A stretch of 64,000 nucleotides of DNA from Bacteroides gallinarum DSM 18171 = JCM 13658. GTDB lineage: Bacteria > Bacteroidota > Bacteroidia > Bacteroidales > Bacteroidaceae. Where the stretch lies: positions 1-64,000 of the forward strand of contig NZ_KB894138.1 in NCBI RefSeq assembly GCF_000374365.1, in the 5' to 3' direction. Shown here one piece after another: positions 44,622 to 52,185 of this stretch; positions within the stretch are counted from its first letter, which is position 1, and each line of letters opens with the position of its first letter. The position numbers were made by a program, and so were the translations under genes. The notes beneath the pieces are model-generated. The model was given only the letters and a program-made list of their open reading frames with translations, had not been told where the DNA came from and did no database searches.

Positions 44622-45383
44622 ATGATTAAAATGAGTGTAAAGCGTATTTTGCCTCTTTTGCTTTTACTGGTATTTTTGGCTTCCTGTACCCGGAAGTATA
44701 AGGTGGAAGGCAGTTCTTCGGTAACGAGCCTCGACGGGAAAATGCTATTTCTAAAGATTCTCAAGGACGGCCAGTGGGTTTCCATTGATTCTGCCGAGGT
44801 TATCCACGGTCTTTTTTCCATGAAGGGACGGGTGGATTCCGTGATGATGGTGACTCTTTATATGAACGACGAGGGCATCATGCCGCTCGTGCTGGAGGAC
44901 GGCAAAATCGAGGTGTCCATTTCGAATACGGCGCTGACGGCTAAGGGCACGTTCCTCAACGACCAGTTGTACGACTTCATCGAGAAACGGAATGCGCTGG
45001 AGCTGCGGATAGAGGAGCTGGACCGTAAGGAGGCGCGTATGGTGCTGGACGGAGCCAACCTGGAGGATATCCACGGGGAGCTGGAACGGGAAGGAAAGGA
45101 GCTCGTGAAGGAGATGAACGATTATGTGAAGCAGTTTATCGTGGATAATTATGAGAATGTGCTGGGACCGAGTGTCTTTATGATGATGTGCAGTACGCTG
45201 CCGTATCCCATTATGACCCCGCAGATAAAAGATATCATGCGCACCGCTCCCCTGGCTTTCAAGGAAAACGAGCTGGTGAAGGATTTCCTGTCGAAAGCGA
45301 AGGAGAACATGCAGCTTATCGAGGAACACCGCCGGGTGGAGCAGAATGCTTCGGCGGATAACGCTTCCCGCAACCGGGAGTGA
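44622..45383 (+). CDS. DUF4369-like lipoprotein
   Basis: 253-residue lipoprotein: signal peptide ending FLASC (about residue 22). The small beta-rich N-terminal domain (about 25-115) has the DUF4369 pattern (GKMLFLKILKDGQWVSIDSAEVIHGLFSMKG, then LVLEDGKIEVSI). A charged, probably coiled-coil helical region follows (about 120-253). DUF4369 usually precedes a thioredoxin domain in Bacteroides AhpC/TSA-type lipoproteins; here that domain is absent and a helical tail replaces it. A start at 44631 (MSVKR) is also possible. It is convergent with the acyltransferase gene, leaving only 16 bases. Function is unknown. Confidence 0.75.
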   Translation: MIKMSVKRILPLLLLLVFLASCTRKYKVEGSSSVTSLDGKMLFLKILKDGQWVSIDSAEVIHGLFSMKGRVDSVMMVTLYMNDEGIMPLVLEDGKIEVSISNTALTAKGTFLNDQLYDFIEKRNALELRIEELDRKEARMVLDGANLEDIHGELEREGKELVKEMNDYVKQFIVDNYENVLGPSVFMMMCSTLPYPIMTPQIKDIMRTAPLAFKENELVKDFLSKAKENMQLIEEHRRVEQNASADNASRNRE

Positions 45384-45399
45384 TTGCCGGTGAAGGGGC

Positions 45400-46158
45400 T
45401 TAATGCTCCTGGTCTTCGTTCTTTACCATTCCCCTGTATTTTTCGGGCAGGCAACTTTCTACGGTGGCATAGGCTTCCGCCATGGTTGCCTTGATATTCT
45501 CGGCTCCTTGTCCTTTGGGCGGAATGGGGTCGTGGATAGTCAGTATCATACGGTGGCGGCGTATCCACTTGCCGGTGCGGGGCAGTATCTCGAACGAGCC
45601 GTCTATGGTTACGGGCACTACCGCCAGTTGGAGTTCGTCCGCCAGTTGGAAGGCGCCTCTCTTGAAGTATCCCATATGTCCGGTAAAGGTGCGCGCCCCC
45701 TCGGGAAATACTACCAGCGATACCCCGTCTTTGAGGGAGGCTTCTGCCTGGCGCATGGTAGCCAGCACTTTCTTGGGATTGGAACGGTCTACGAAGATGT
45801 GCCCGGCGCTCTCGCACGCCTTGCCCACGAAGGGAATCTTGCGCAGGCTTTTCTTCATCATCCATTTGAAGTTCCTCCCCAGGAAACCGTAAATCAGGAA
45901 GATATCGAACGAGCCCTGGTGATTGGGCACGAATACGTAGGAGGTACGCTTGTGCAGCTTCTCGCGTCCGTTTATTTTTACCGGGATAAGCAGCAGGTAG
46001 CATATCAGTTGTGACCATATTTTACCGGGGTAGTATCCCCATACATGGGCGCCGCCCACCAATGAGCCTACAATCGTAACCAATGCGGTGAGAATGGTCA
46101 ACACCAGTAATACGGGCAGCGCAAAGCAAACCTGGTAAATATTATAGAGTATTTTCAT
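45400..46158 (-). CDS. 1-acyl-glycerol-3-phosphate acyltransferase (PlsC family)
   Basis: 252-residue membrane acyltransferase of phospholipid synthesis. N-terminal hydrophobic segments (about 8-35 and 50-62) are followed by the acyltransferase signature VPNHQGSFDIF (NHxxxxD catalytic motif), then GHIFVDRSN, FPEGARTF and VPVTIDGS. It transfers an acyl chain to lysophosphatidic acid at the inner membrane. The ATG at 46158 is preferred: a perfect minus-strand -7 box TATCTTTG lies just upstream at 46180-46187. An in-frame GTG at 46209, overlapping the previous stop, would put the promoter inside the gene. Confidence 0.87.
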   Translation of the reverse strand: MKILYNIYQVCFALPVLLVLTILTALVTIVGSLVGGAHVWGYYPGKIWSQLICYLLLIPVKINGREKLHKRTSYVFVPNHQGSFDIFLIYGFLGRNFKWMMKKSLRKIPFVGKACESAGHIFVDRSNPKKVLATMRQAEASLKDGVSLVVFPEGARTFTGHMGYFKRGAFQLADELQLAVVPVTIDGSFEILPRTGKWIRRHRMILTIHDPIPPKGQGAENIKATMAEAYATVESCLPEKYRGMVKNEDQEH

Positions 46159-46179
46159 AGGTTCTGGATTTTGTTGCCG

Positions 46180-46187
46180 CAAAGATA
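46180..46187 (-). promoter_or_regulatory. -7 box for the acyltransferase gene
   Basis: Minus-strand TATCTTTG, 21 bases before the ATG at 46158. It decides the start-codon choice for that gene. Confidence 0.55.
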
Positions 46188-46205
46188 GCCCTTTTTTATG
46201 TTTTG

Positions 46206-47435
46206 TCACTCATTATCGCTGACTAATTTTATTACGGTGATTTCAGGCCATGCCCCGAAACGGAAGGGCAACCCCACATAACCTATTCCTACATTGACGT
46301 ACAGGGCGCGCTTGCCTTCGTAATACATGCCGCTCCATTCCGGATAGATGAGGGATGCCAGCGAGTGTCCGAATATTTCCATTTGCATGGCGTGCGTGTG
46401 TCCGGAGAGGGTCAGCTCGATGTCCGAGTCCGGCAGGACTTCGCGCCGCCAGTGGGTGGGGTTGTGGCTGAGCAGGATACGGAACATGCCTTCCGTGCCT
46501 TGCATGGCTTGGGGCAGGTCGGCAAACTGCGAGAAGGGCGGTTCACCGTCGTTCTCCACGCCTATCAGGGCTATGCTGTCGCCTTTGTGATGCAGGATGT
46601 CGTGCGTGTTGTTCAGCATCTTCCAGCTCATTTCCTTTTGCTGCCCGATAAGGCGTTCCAGGTTGGCGGCTTCTTCTTTCGGATTGCGCCAGCGGTAGTA
46701 GGTTCCGTAGTCGTGGTTGCCGAGAATGGAGTACACTCCGTCGGGTGCATGGAGCTGCGAGAGTATTTCCGTGAAGTCGTCCAGCTCGTGGCTTTGCTGG
46801 TTTACCAGGTCGCCGGTAAAGACGATAAGGTCTGCCTTTTGTCCGTTAGCCAGGTTTACCAGTTGCCGGATAGCTTCCGGGTTGCCTTGCCAACTGCCTA
46901 TGTGTATGTCCGACAGTTGGAGGATGCGGTAGCCGTCGAACCCTTCGGGGAGCTTGTCCGAGCGGTATTCCACTTGCTTTACCTCGAAGCGGGTGATGCC
47001 TGCGACAGCCCCGTACAGGATGTTGACGAAGCAAATGCCGCCCAATACCAGTCCCAGCAGGGTATAGGGAAGCCGGTGGGCTACGAAGGGGAAGCGGGGT
47101 TGTCTGAACGGCGAACGGAAAATGAGGTATGACAGCAGGCGGCTGATGCCCCGCATCAGTATGCCGAGCAGCGAGCAGAGCATGAACACCGTCTTGGGAA
47201 CGGCAAACAGCATCACCGCTACCGCCAGCCTACCGATGCCTTGCGGGTGGCGCGAGAGGGCGTTGTCGCCCGTCATGTAGATATAGTACACGTATATGGC
47301 TGCCAGCACTACGGTGGGAAGCCAGTATATGCTGCGCCACATTATGCTGCGCGTTTTCTTTACGATGTACACCAGGTAGATGTACATGTCGGGCAGGAGC
47401 AGCGCAAGAATGAGTATGAGGGTTATCCGATGCAT
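46206..47435 (-). CDS. Membrane metallophosphoesterase
   Basis: 409-residue calcineurin-type phosphoesterase. The N-terminal third (about 1-150) holds several membrane helices. The catalytic domain follows (about 165-405) with the di-metal motifs LQLSDIHIGS, FTGDLVN, GNHDYG, LLSHNP and SGHTHAMQ. This layout matches the YaeI/YkuE-like branch, some of which act on lipid phosphates such as UDP-diacylglucosamine; the substrate here is unknown. Its start overlaps the end of the upstream membrane-protein gene by 13 bases, which suggests co-transcription with the ECF sigma gene. Confidence 0.85.
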   Translation of the reverse strand: MHRITLILILALLLPDMYIYLVYIVKKTRSIMWRSIYWLPTVVLAAIYVYYIYMTGDNALSRHPQGIGRLAVAVMLFAVPKTVFMLCSLLGILMRGISRLLSYLIFRSPFRQPRFPFVAHRLPYTLLGLVLGGICFVNILYGAVAGITRFEVKQVEYRSDKLPEGFDGYRILQLSDIHIGSWQGNPEAIRQLVNLANGQKADLIVFTGDLVNQQSHELDDFTEILSQLHAPDGVYSILGNHDYGTYYRWRNPKEEAANLERLIGQQKEMSWKMLNNTHDILHHKGDSIALIGVENDGEPPFSQFADLPQAMQGTEGMFRILLSHNPTHWRREVLPDSDIELTLSGHTHAMQMEIFGHSLASLIYPEWSGMYYEGKRALYVNVGIGYVGLPFRFGAWPEITVIKLVSDNE

Positions 47436-48049
47436 ATGTCCTCCAGTTCTTCTATGTTCTTTTTAATGGTGTCGAGGTGCTTGTACATCAGCTTCTTGTA
47501 CAGCAGGTAGATGATAAGGATATCGAATGCTGCGAAGATGCCGATTAGAATGGCTTGCACGCCGGCCGATGCCAGGTGGTATTCCATTACCCAGTAGTTG
47601 AGTGCGTTGAACAGGATTACCCAGACGGAGATTGCTATCACTTCGTATCTGGTCCATTGCCGCAGGGTTGCCATGCGCCGGCTCACCTGTGCCACGGGCA
47701 TCTCGTCTACCAGGGTCGCCTTGTTCCAGCGGTAGGTTTTCCAGTCCCACCACATGCCGGCGATGATGCTGACGGCGATGAAGCCCAGGAAGGCGGCTAT
47801 CTTGTTTTGCAGGTGTTCGTTGGGCAGGAATGCGGGCAGAAACAGCCATATCAGGAGAAGTACGGCAAGGCCTGCCGCTCCGAGGCCGATAGAAAGGCGT
47901 TGGAGGTCGGAGATGTGTCCCAGGCTGCTGCGCGTTTTCGCCTTATAGCTCGCAATCAGTTCTTTTATCTGTTCTTCATTGGCAATGGGTTCCTTTTGCA
48001 ACTGTGCATCCAATGTGTTCCAAGATTTTTTCAGTTCGTCCAGTTCCAT
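47423..48049 (-). CDS. Four-helix membrane protein partnered with an ECF sigma factor
   Basis: 208-residue protein with a charged cytoplasmic N-terminal region (MELDELKKSWNTLDAQLQKE, about 1-48) and four membrane helices (about 50-70, 82-102, 133-153 and 163-186), then a short charged tail. It lies 3 bases after the ECF sigma gene. It is a candidate anti-sigma or co-regulator by position, but it lacks a recognisable zinc-finger or FecR-type anti-sigma motif. It overlaps the metallophosphoesterase gene by 13 bases, implying a three-gene operon. Family is not named from sequence. Confidence 0.75.
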   Translation of the reverse strand: MELDELKKSWNTLDAQLQKEPIANEEQIKELIASYKAKTRSSLGHISDLQRLSIGLGAAGLAVLLLIWLFLPAFLPNEHLQNKIAAFLGFIAVSIIAGMWWDWKTYRWNKATLVDEMPVAQVSRRMATLRQWTRYEVIAISVWVILFNALNYWVMEYHLASAGVQAILIGIFAAFDILIIYLLYKKLMYKHLDTIKKNIEELEDICIG

Positions 48050-48052
48050 ATA

Positions 48053-48538
48053 TCATTCCTCCTTGTTCATTTTCCTTAGTTTGTCTTTTATGCGGCTCAG
48101 CTTGGTGGCTACGTTGGTTACGGTCAGTCCGGTAATCTCGGCAATCTCCTCGTAGCTTTTCTCCTCCAGGTAGAGCAGTACGATAGATTTCTCCAATTGT
48201 CCCAGCCGGTTTATCATCCGGTAGAGCTGCCGCAGCATGGCTTGTGTTTCGTCGGTATCGTCGCTGCGGTCGGCTTCTTGGGTGAGGGTTACAATCTCCG
48301 GGATATTCTTTTCTTTCCGTATGAAGCTGATGCAGGTGTTCAATGCAATGCGGTAAATCCATGTCGAAATCTTGCATTCTTTCCTGAACTTCGGAAACGC
48401 TTTCCATATGTTGAGCACTACTTCCTGGTACAGGTCGCCGAGGGTTGCGTTCGGTGTGGTGTATAGGTAACACACCTTATAGATAACGCGCTCATACTCC
48501 CGTATAACGGACAGGAACTCTTGTTCTACATTTTCCAT
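48053..48538 (-). CDS. ECF-type RNA polymerase sigma factor
   Basis: 161-residue sigma-70 family protein. Region 2 (about 8-75) carries YERVIYKVCYLYT, DLYQEVVLNIWKAF and KISTWIYRIALNTCISF. A loop follows, and then region 4 (about 105-155) with LEKSIVLLYLEEKSYEEIAEITGLTVTNVATKLSRIKDKL, quoted here only as separate overlapping HTH elements around EEIAEITG and NVATKLSR. The ATG at 48538 (MENVEQEF) is preferred over one at 48604, which would overlap the upstream gene and add a poorly conserved leader. It is followed immediately by a membrane protein that may control it. Confidence 0.9.
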   Translation of the reverse strand: MENVEQEFLSVIREYERVIYKVCYLYTTPNATLGDLYQEVVLNIWKAFPKFRKECKISTWIYRIALNTCISFIRKEKNIPEIVTLTQEADRSDDTDETQAMLRQLYRMINRLGQLEKSIVLLYLEEKSYEEIAEITGLTVTNVATKLSRIKDKLRKMNKEE

Positions 48539-48600
48539 TGTATTGTTTCTCGAATCGCTTTGTTCTGTTAGTCGCAATGGGTGACGGAAAATCACAACTC

Positions 48601-49494
48601 TCACTCTTTTAAGTTCGCAGCGAGGAATTTCCGCATTTCATCAGTAGGCTTGCCACGCCGGCGGGCATAGTCTTCCAACTGGTCTTCGCCGATTTTGCCC
48701 ACGGCGAAGTAGCACGACCGGGGATGTGCCAGCATCAGCCCGCAGACGGAGGCGTGCGGGTACATGGCGCCGTTCTCGGTCAACACGATACCTATCCGTT
48801 TCATATCCAGCAGTTCGTCCAGGATGAAGTTTACGGACTGGTCGGGCAGGGACGGATAGCCCACCGCCGGCCGGATGCCCTGGTATTTCTCCGCCAGCAG
48901 GTCGGGGATAGGGAGGGATTCGTCGGGGGCATATCCCCAGGCTGTCTTGCGTACGTATTCGTGCATCTTCTCGGTGGCGGCTTCGGCAAGCCGGTCGCTT
49001 AGGGTCTGTACGAGGAGATGTTTGTAGGGGTCGTCCTTGTAATACCCCTCGGTATCTGCGCTGATAGATGATGCGAATAGTCCTATGGTGTCCGCCGTTC
49101 CGGAGGAGAGGGGGCGTATGAAGTCGCTCAGGCAGAGAAACGGGCTGCCGTCGGGGTGCGGTGTCTGCTGCCGGAGCAGCGGGAAAACCGTGTCCTCGAT
49201 AAGGAGGTTGTCGCCGTCCGCATTCGCCCGGCAGAGCCTGTATATGCATTGAACCGTGATGCTTTCTTCCAGCCGGGCGAGTATCCTGCCGGCCTCCTTG
49301 AATAGTTGCATTGCCTCCGCAGCTTTGGCGCGTTCTTCCTCGGGGAAAGATGCCAGCCACATGGCACGGCAGGAATCGCAACCGTGGATATGGGCGATTG
49401 CCGCAAACTTAGGCTGAAATCCCCATGCGTGGAAAAAGTAAATCCAGTTGATATAGGGGGTTGCTTCGTGAACTTTATAATTGATAACGGGCAA
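48601..49494 (-). CDS. Stand-alone methionine synthase activation domain (B12-binding MetH reactivation)
   Basis: 297-residue protein corresponding only to the C-terminal SAM-binding reactivation domain of cobalamin-dependent MetH. The signature block near the C terminus reads GIRPAVGYPSLPDQS, then NGAMYPHASVCGLMLAHP and YFAVGKIGEDQLEDYA. An earlier helical part (about 100-200) has the usual domain fold pattern. In full-length MetH this domain methylates oxidised cobalamin back to the active form; here it would act in trans on a truncated MetH coded elsewhere. It starts right after a tandem-repeat gap and is followed by the ECF sigma gene after 62 bases. Confidence 0.85.
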   Translation of the reverse strand: MPVINYKVHEATPYINWIYFFHAWGFQPKFAAIAHIHGCDSCRAMWLASFPEEERAKAAEAMQLFKEAGRILARLEESITVQCIYRLCRANADGDNLLIEDTVFPLLRQQTPHPDGSPFLCLSDFIRPLSSGTADTIGLFASSISADTEGYYKDDPYKHLLVQTLSDRLAEAATEKMHEYVRKTAWGYAPDESLPIPDLLAEKYQGIRPAVGYPSLPDQSVNFILDELLDMKRIGIVLTENGAMYPHASVCGLMLAHPRSCYFAVGKIGEDQLEDYARRRGKPTDEMRKFLAANLKE

Positions 49495-49540
49495 AACTCA
49501 ATAACGTTTTAGGAGTTAATGAATAAAATAATAGAGGGGT

Positions 49541-49890
49541 GCTTTATACCTTGCGGGTTGTTGCTTATGTATTGCATCTTGCGGATAATCTTTTATGCTT
49601 TATGCCTTGCGGGTTGTTGCTTATGTATTGCATTTTACGGATAATCTTTTACGCTTTATGCCTCCTTGCGGGTTGTTACTTATGTATTACATCTTACGGA
49701 TAATCTTTTATGCTTTATACCTTGCAGGTTGTTGCTTAATGTATTGCGTCTTACTGATAGTCTTTCATGCTTTACAGCTTATCCTTTATACTTTACATTT
49801 TACTACCTGTTTTCATACTTTGCATCTTGTAACTTATCCCTTATGCTTTACACCTTCCAGCTCATCCTTTATACCCTGCATCCTTCATCC
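49541..49890. repeat. Tandem repeats of about 56 bp, decaying rightwards
   Basis: Units begin with GCTTTAT at 49541 (56 b), 49597 (56 b), 49653 (59 b, one CCT insertion) and 49712 (57 b). More degenerate GCTTTA/CCTTTATAC pieces run from 49769 to about 49890, into the last codons of the dihydroorotase gene. Most differences between units are transitions. It fills the 367-base gap between the MetH-activation gene start and the dihydroorotase stop. Confidence 0.85.
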
Positions 49891-51238
49891 CTCCGTAATC
49901 GAATCTCAACTCCTCTCCCCGGTAGGAATCGTCCACCGTATTGCCGTTATAGATAACGTGTCCGTTGGCAAACGTCTTTTCTACCTTCCAGTTGAAAGTA
50001 CGGCCTTCCAGGGGACTCCAGCCGCATTTACTCAAAATCTTGTCCGTGGTGACTTCCCAGGGAGAGTGGGGGCGTACCAGTACCAGGTCTGCCCGGTAAC
50101 CTTCGCGTATGAATCCGCGCTGGCAGATGCCGTATATCCGGGCAGGTGCATGGCACATCTTCCGGACAACCGTTTCCAGGGAGAATACCCCTTCGTCCAC
50201 CAGCTCCAGCATGCTGACAAGCGAGAACTGTATCATGGGCATACCCGACATCGCTTTCAACGCCCCGCCCTCTTTTTCACCGAGCAGGTGAGGGGCATGG
50301 TCGGTGGCAATAACGTCTATAAGCCCCGAATTGACGGCGGCGCGCAACGCCTCCCGGTCGGCCTTCCGCTTGACGGCGGGGTTGCACTTTATGCGTGCCC
50401 CCAAGCTGTTGTAGTGGGCGGATGTAAAGAGCAGGTGGGCTATGCAGGCTTCGGAGGTGATGTTTTTGTCCTCTAACGGCTCGTCGCTGAATAGTTTCAG
50501 TTCCTTGGCAGTAGATACGTGCAGGACATGCAGGCGTGCCCCTGCAATTCTTGCCAGGCGAACCGCCAATTCGGAGGAGGTGTAGCAGGCAGCCACGGAA
50601 CGTATGTTCGGGTGGGCGCTGACGGGAATTTCCCCCGCCTCCTTGTACTTCTCCTTGTATTTCTCTATGTTCGCCTTGATAGTCTCCTGGTCTTCGCAAT
50701 GAACGGCTATCAGCATATCCGTGCCGTTGAAGATATTCAGCAGGCTGTTCATCTTATCCACTAGCATATTGCCGGTGCTGGAACCCATGAACAGCTTGAT
50801 GCCGCATACACGGTGCTTGTCCAGCTTGTCGAATTCCGTATAGTTGTCGTTGGTCGCACCGAAGTAACAGGAATGGTTTACGATACATTTCTCGTTCAGC
50901 AGGTCGAACTTGGCATTCAAGGCATCCAGCGTAACGGTCAGCGGATTTGTATTGGGCATATCCATAATGGAAGTCACGCCGCCGGCAGCCGCCGCACGGC
51001 TTTCCGTCAGAATATCCGCTTTATGGGTAAGTCCCGGGTCGCGGAAATGCACATGGTCGTCTATGATACCGGGCAGCAGGTAACAGCCCGTTGCGTCGAT
51101 TACCTCCTCGCAAGGGGCGGAGAGGGGCTTCCAGTTAGTGAGCACCTCTGCGATGCGCCCGTCCTCTATTACTACGGAACCTTGAACGGATTGTCCTTCG
51201 TTGACAATCGTGGCATTGTGTATCAGCGTCCTTTTCAT
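49862..51238 (-). CDS. pyrC: Dihydroorotase
   Basis: 458-residue class I dihydroorotase of pyrimidine synthesis, interconverting carbamoyl-aspartate and dihydroorotate. Metal ligands are visible: HVHFRDPG (His62, His64), the probable carbamylated Lys148 in GIKLFMGS, His180, His240, and Asp313 in ATDHAPH. The N- and C-terminal segments form the usual beta-sandwich around the amidohydrolase barrel. The final codons (MKDAGYKG) lie within the degenerate repeat block. It starts 4 bases after the glycosyltransferase stop, so the two genes are one operon. Confidence 0.92.
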   Translation of the reverse strand: MKRTLIHNATIVNEGQSVQGSVVIEDGRIAEVLTNWKPLSAPCEEVIDATGCYLLPGIIDDHVHFRDPGLTHKADILTESRAAAAGGVTSIMDMPNTNPLTVTLDALNAKFDLLNEKCIVNHSCYFGATNDNYTEFDKLDKHRVCGIKLFMGSSTGNMLVDKMNSLLNIFNGTDMLIAVHCEDQETIKANIEKYKEKYKEAGEIPVSAHPNIRSVAACYTSSELAVRLARIAGARLHVLHVSTAKELKLFSDEPLEDKNITSEACIAHLLFTSAHYNSLGARIKCNPAVKRKADREALRAAVNSGLIDVIATDHAPHLLGEKEGGALKAMSGMPMIQFSLVSMLELVDEGVFSLETVVRKMCHAPARIYGICQRGFIREGYRADLVLVRPHSPWEVTTDKILSKCGWSPLEGRTFNWKVEKTFANGHVIYNGNTVDDSYRGEELRFDYGGMKDAGYKG

Positions 51239-51242
51239 ATCT

Positions 51243-51995
51243 TTAGTTTTTTAAGTTCGGATATTTGTGGAACCAACTGTTCCATTTCAACCGGATAACC
51301 CCGAATACGGCCTCCCCGAAAATGCTGCTGTTCATCTTGGACGTTCCCAGCTCGCGGTTGATGAAGATTACCGGCACTTCCTTTACCTCCGCCCCGCATT
51401 TGTAGGCGGTGAACTTCATCTCTATCTGGAAGGCATAGCCCTTGAAACGGATACCGTCCAGGTTGATAGTCTGCAACACCTTGCGGCGGTAGCATACGAA
51501 GCCGGCAGTGGTGTCGTGAATGGGCAGCCCCGTGATGAACCGCACGTACTTGGAAGCGAAATAAGACATCAGCACACGTCCCATAGGCCAGTTCACCACA
51601 TTCACCCCGCTGACGTAACGCGAGCCGATAGCCACATCCGCCCCCTCTTCGGCACACGCCCGGTAAAGGCGCGGGAGGTCTTGGGGATTATGGCTGAAAT
51701 CGGCATCCATTTCGAACACATACCCGTAGCCGCGCTGCAACGCCCATTTGAATCCGGCTATGTAAGCTGTGCCCAGCCCCAGCTTTCCCCTGCGCTCCAC
51801 CATGAACAGGCGGTCGGGAAACTCGCGCTGCAACTCCTTCACGATACCTGCCGTACCGTCGGGCGAACCGTCCTCGATGACAAGTATGTGGAAACCGTGT
51901 TCCAGGGCAAAAACAGCACGGATGATATTCTCGATGTTCTCCCGTTCGTTGTAGGTGGGGATGATGACAATACTGTCTGATGTCTGCATATTCAT
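51243..51995 (-). CDS. GT2 polyprenyl-phosphate mannosyltransferase (dolichol-P-mannose synthase-like)
   Basis: 250-residue soluble GT2 enzyme without C-terminal membrane helices, like the short bacterial Dpm1-type proteins. Motifs in order: IVIIPTYNERENI, VIEDGSPDGT, FEMDADFSHNPQDLP (DxD region), GSRYVSGVNVVNWP and IHDTTAGFVCYRR. It should transfer mannose or another hexose from a nucleotide sugar to a polyprenyl phosphate at the inner membrane, supplying glycan or protein glycosylation. An initiator two codons later (MQTSD) is also possible. It is the first gene of an operon with pyrC. A perfect -7 box lies at 52027. Confidence 0.88.
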   Translation of the reverse strand: MNMQTSDSIVIIPTYNERENIENIIRAVFALEHGFHILVIEDGSPDGTAGIVKELQREFPDRLFMVERRGKLGLGTAYIAGFKWALQRGYGYVFEMDADFSHNPQDLPRLYRACAEEGADVAIGSRYVSGVNVVNWPMGRVLMSYFASKYVRFITGLPIHDTTAGFVCYRRKVLQTINLDGIRFKGYAFQIEMKFTAYKCGAEVKEVPVIFINRELGTSKMNSSIFGEAVFGVIRLKWNSWFHKYPNLKN

Positions 51996-52026
51996 TGAAA
52001 ATATATAGGGGCTTATTAAGTGGGAA

Positions 52027-52034
52027 CAAATGTA
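52027..52034 (-). promoter_or_regulatory. -7 box for the GT2-pyrC operon
   Basis: Minus-strand TACATTTG, 31 bases before the start. Confidence 0.6.
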
Positions 52035-52077
52035 GCGCTTTTCTATTACTTACGGATAAAACTAAGGATTATTTATG

Positions 52078-52085
52078 TATTTTTG
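52078..52085 (+). promoter_or_regulatory. -7 box for mfd
   Basis: Plus-strand TATTTTTG. Transcription from here would place the inverted repeat 52101-52164 in the mfd leader. Confidence 0.55.
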
Positions 52086-52100
52086 CAACGGAAATTCACC

Positions 52101-52164
52101 ACGGATTGCACGGATTTACGCAGATTAAAGAATGGAATAATCTGCGTAAATCCGTGCAATCCGT
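52101..52164. repeat. REP-like palindrome in the mfd leader
   Basis: Perfect 27-base arms (52101-52127 and 52138-52164) around a 10-base loop. The arm word GCACGGATTTACGCAGATT resembles the dispersed palindromic repeats common in Bacteroidetes genomes. It lies between the mfd -7 box and start codon. Confidence 0.85.
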
Positions 52165-52185
52165 ACTGAACTAAAAAAGACAATA

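Noticed and set aside
46159..46209. Upstream GTG start for the acyltransferase gene
   Set aside because: A perfect -7 box lies between it and the ATG at 46158, and the ATG gives the usual PlsC N terminus.
48539..48604. Upstream start for the ECF sigma factor
   Set aside because: It would overlap the preceding gene and add 22 residues unlike sigma region 2.
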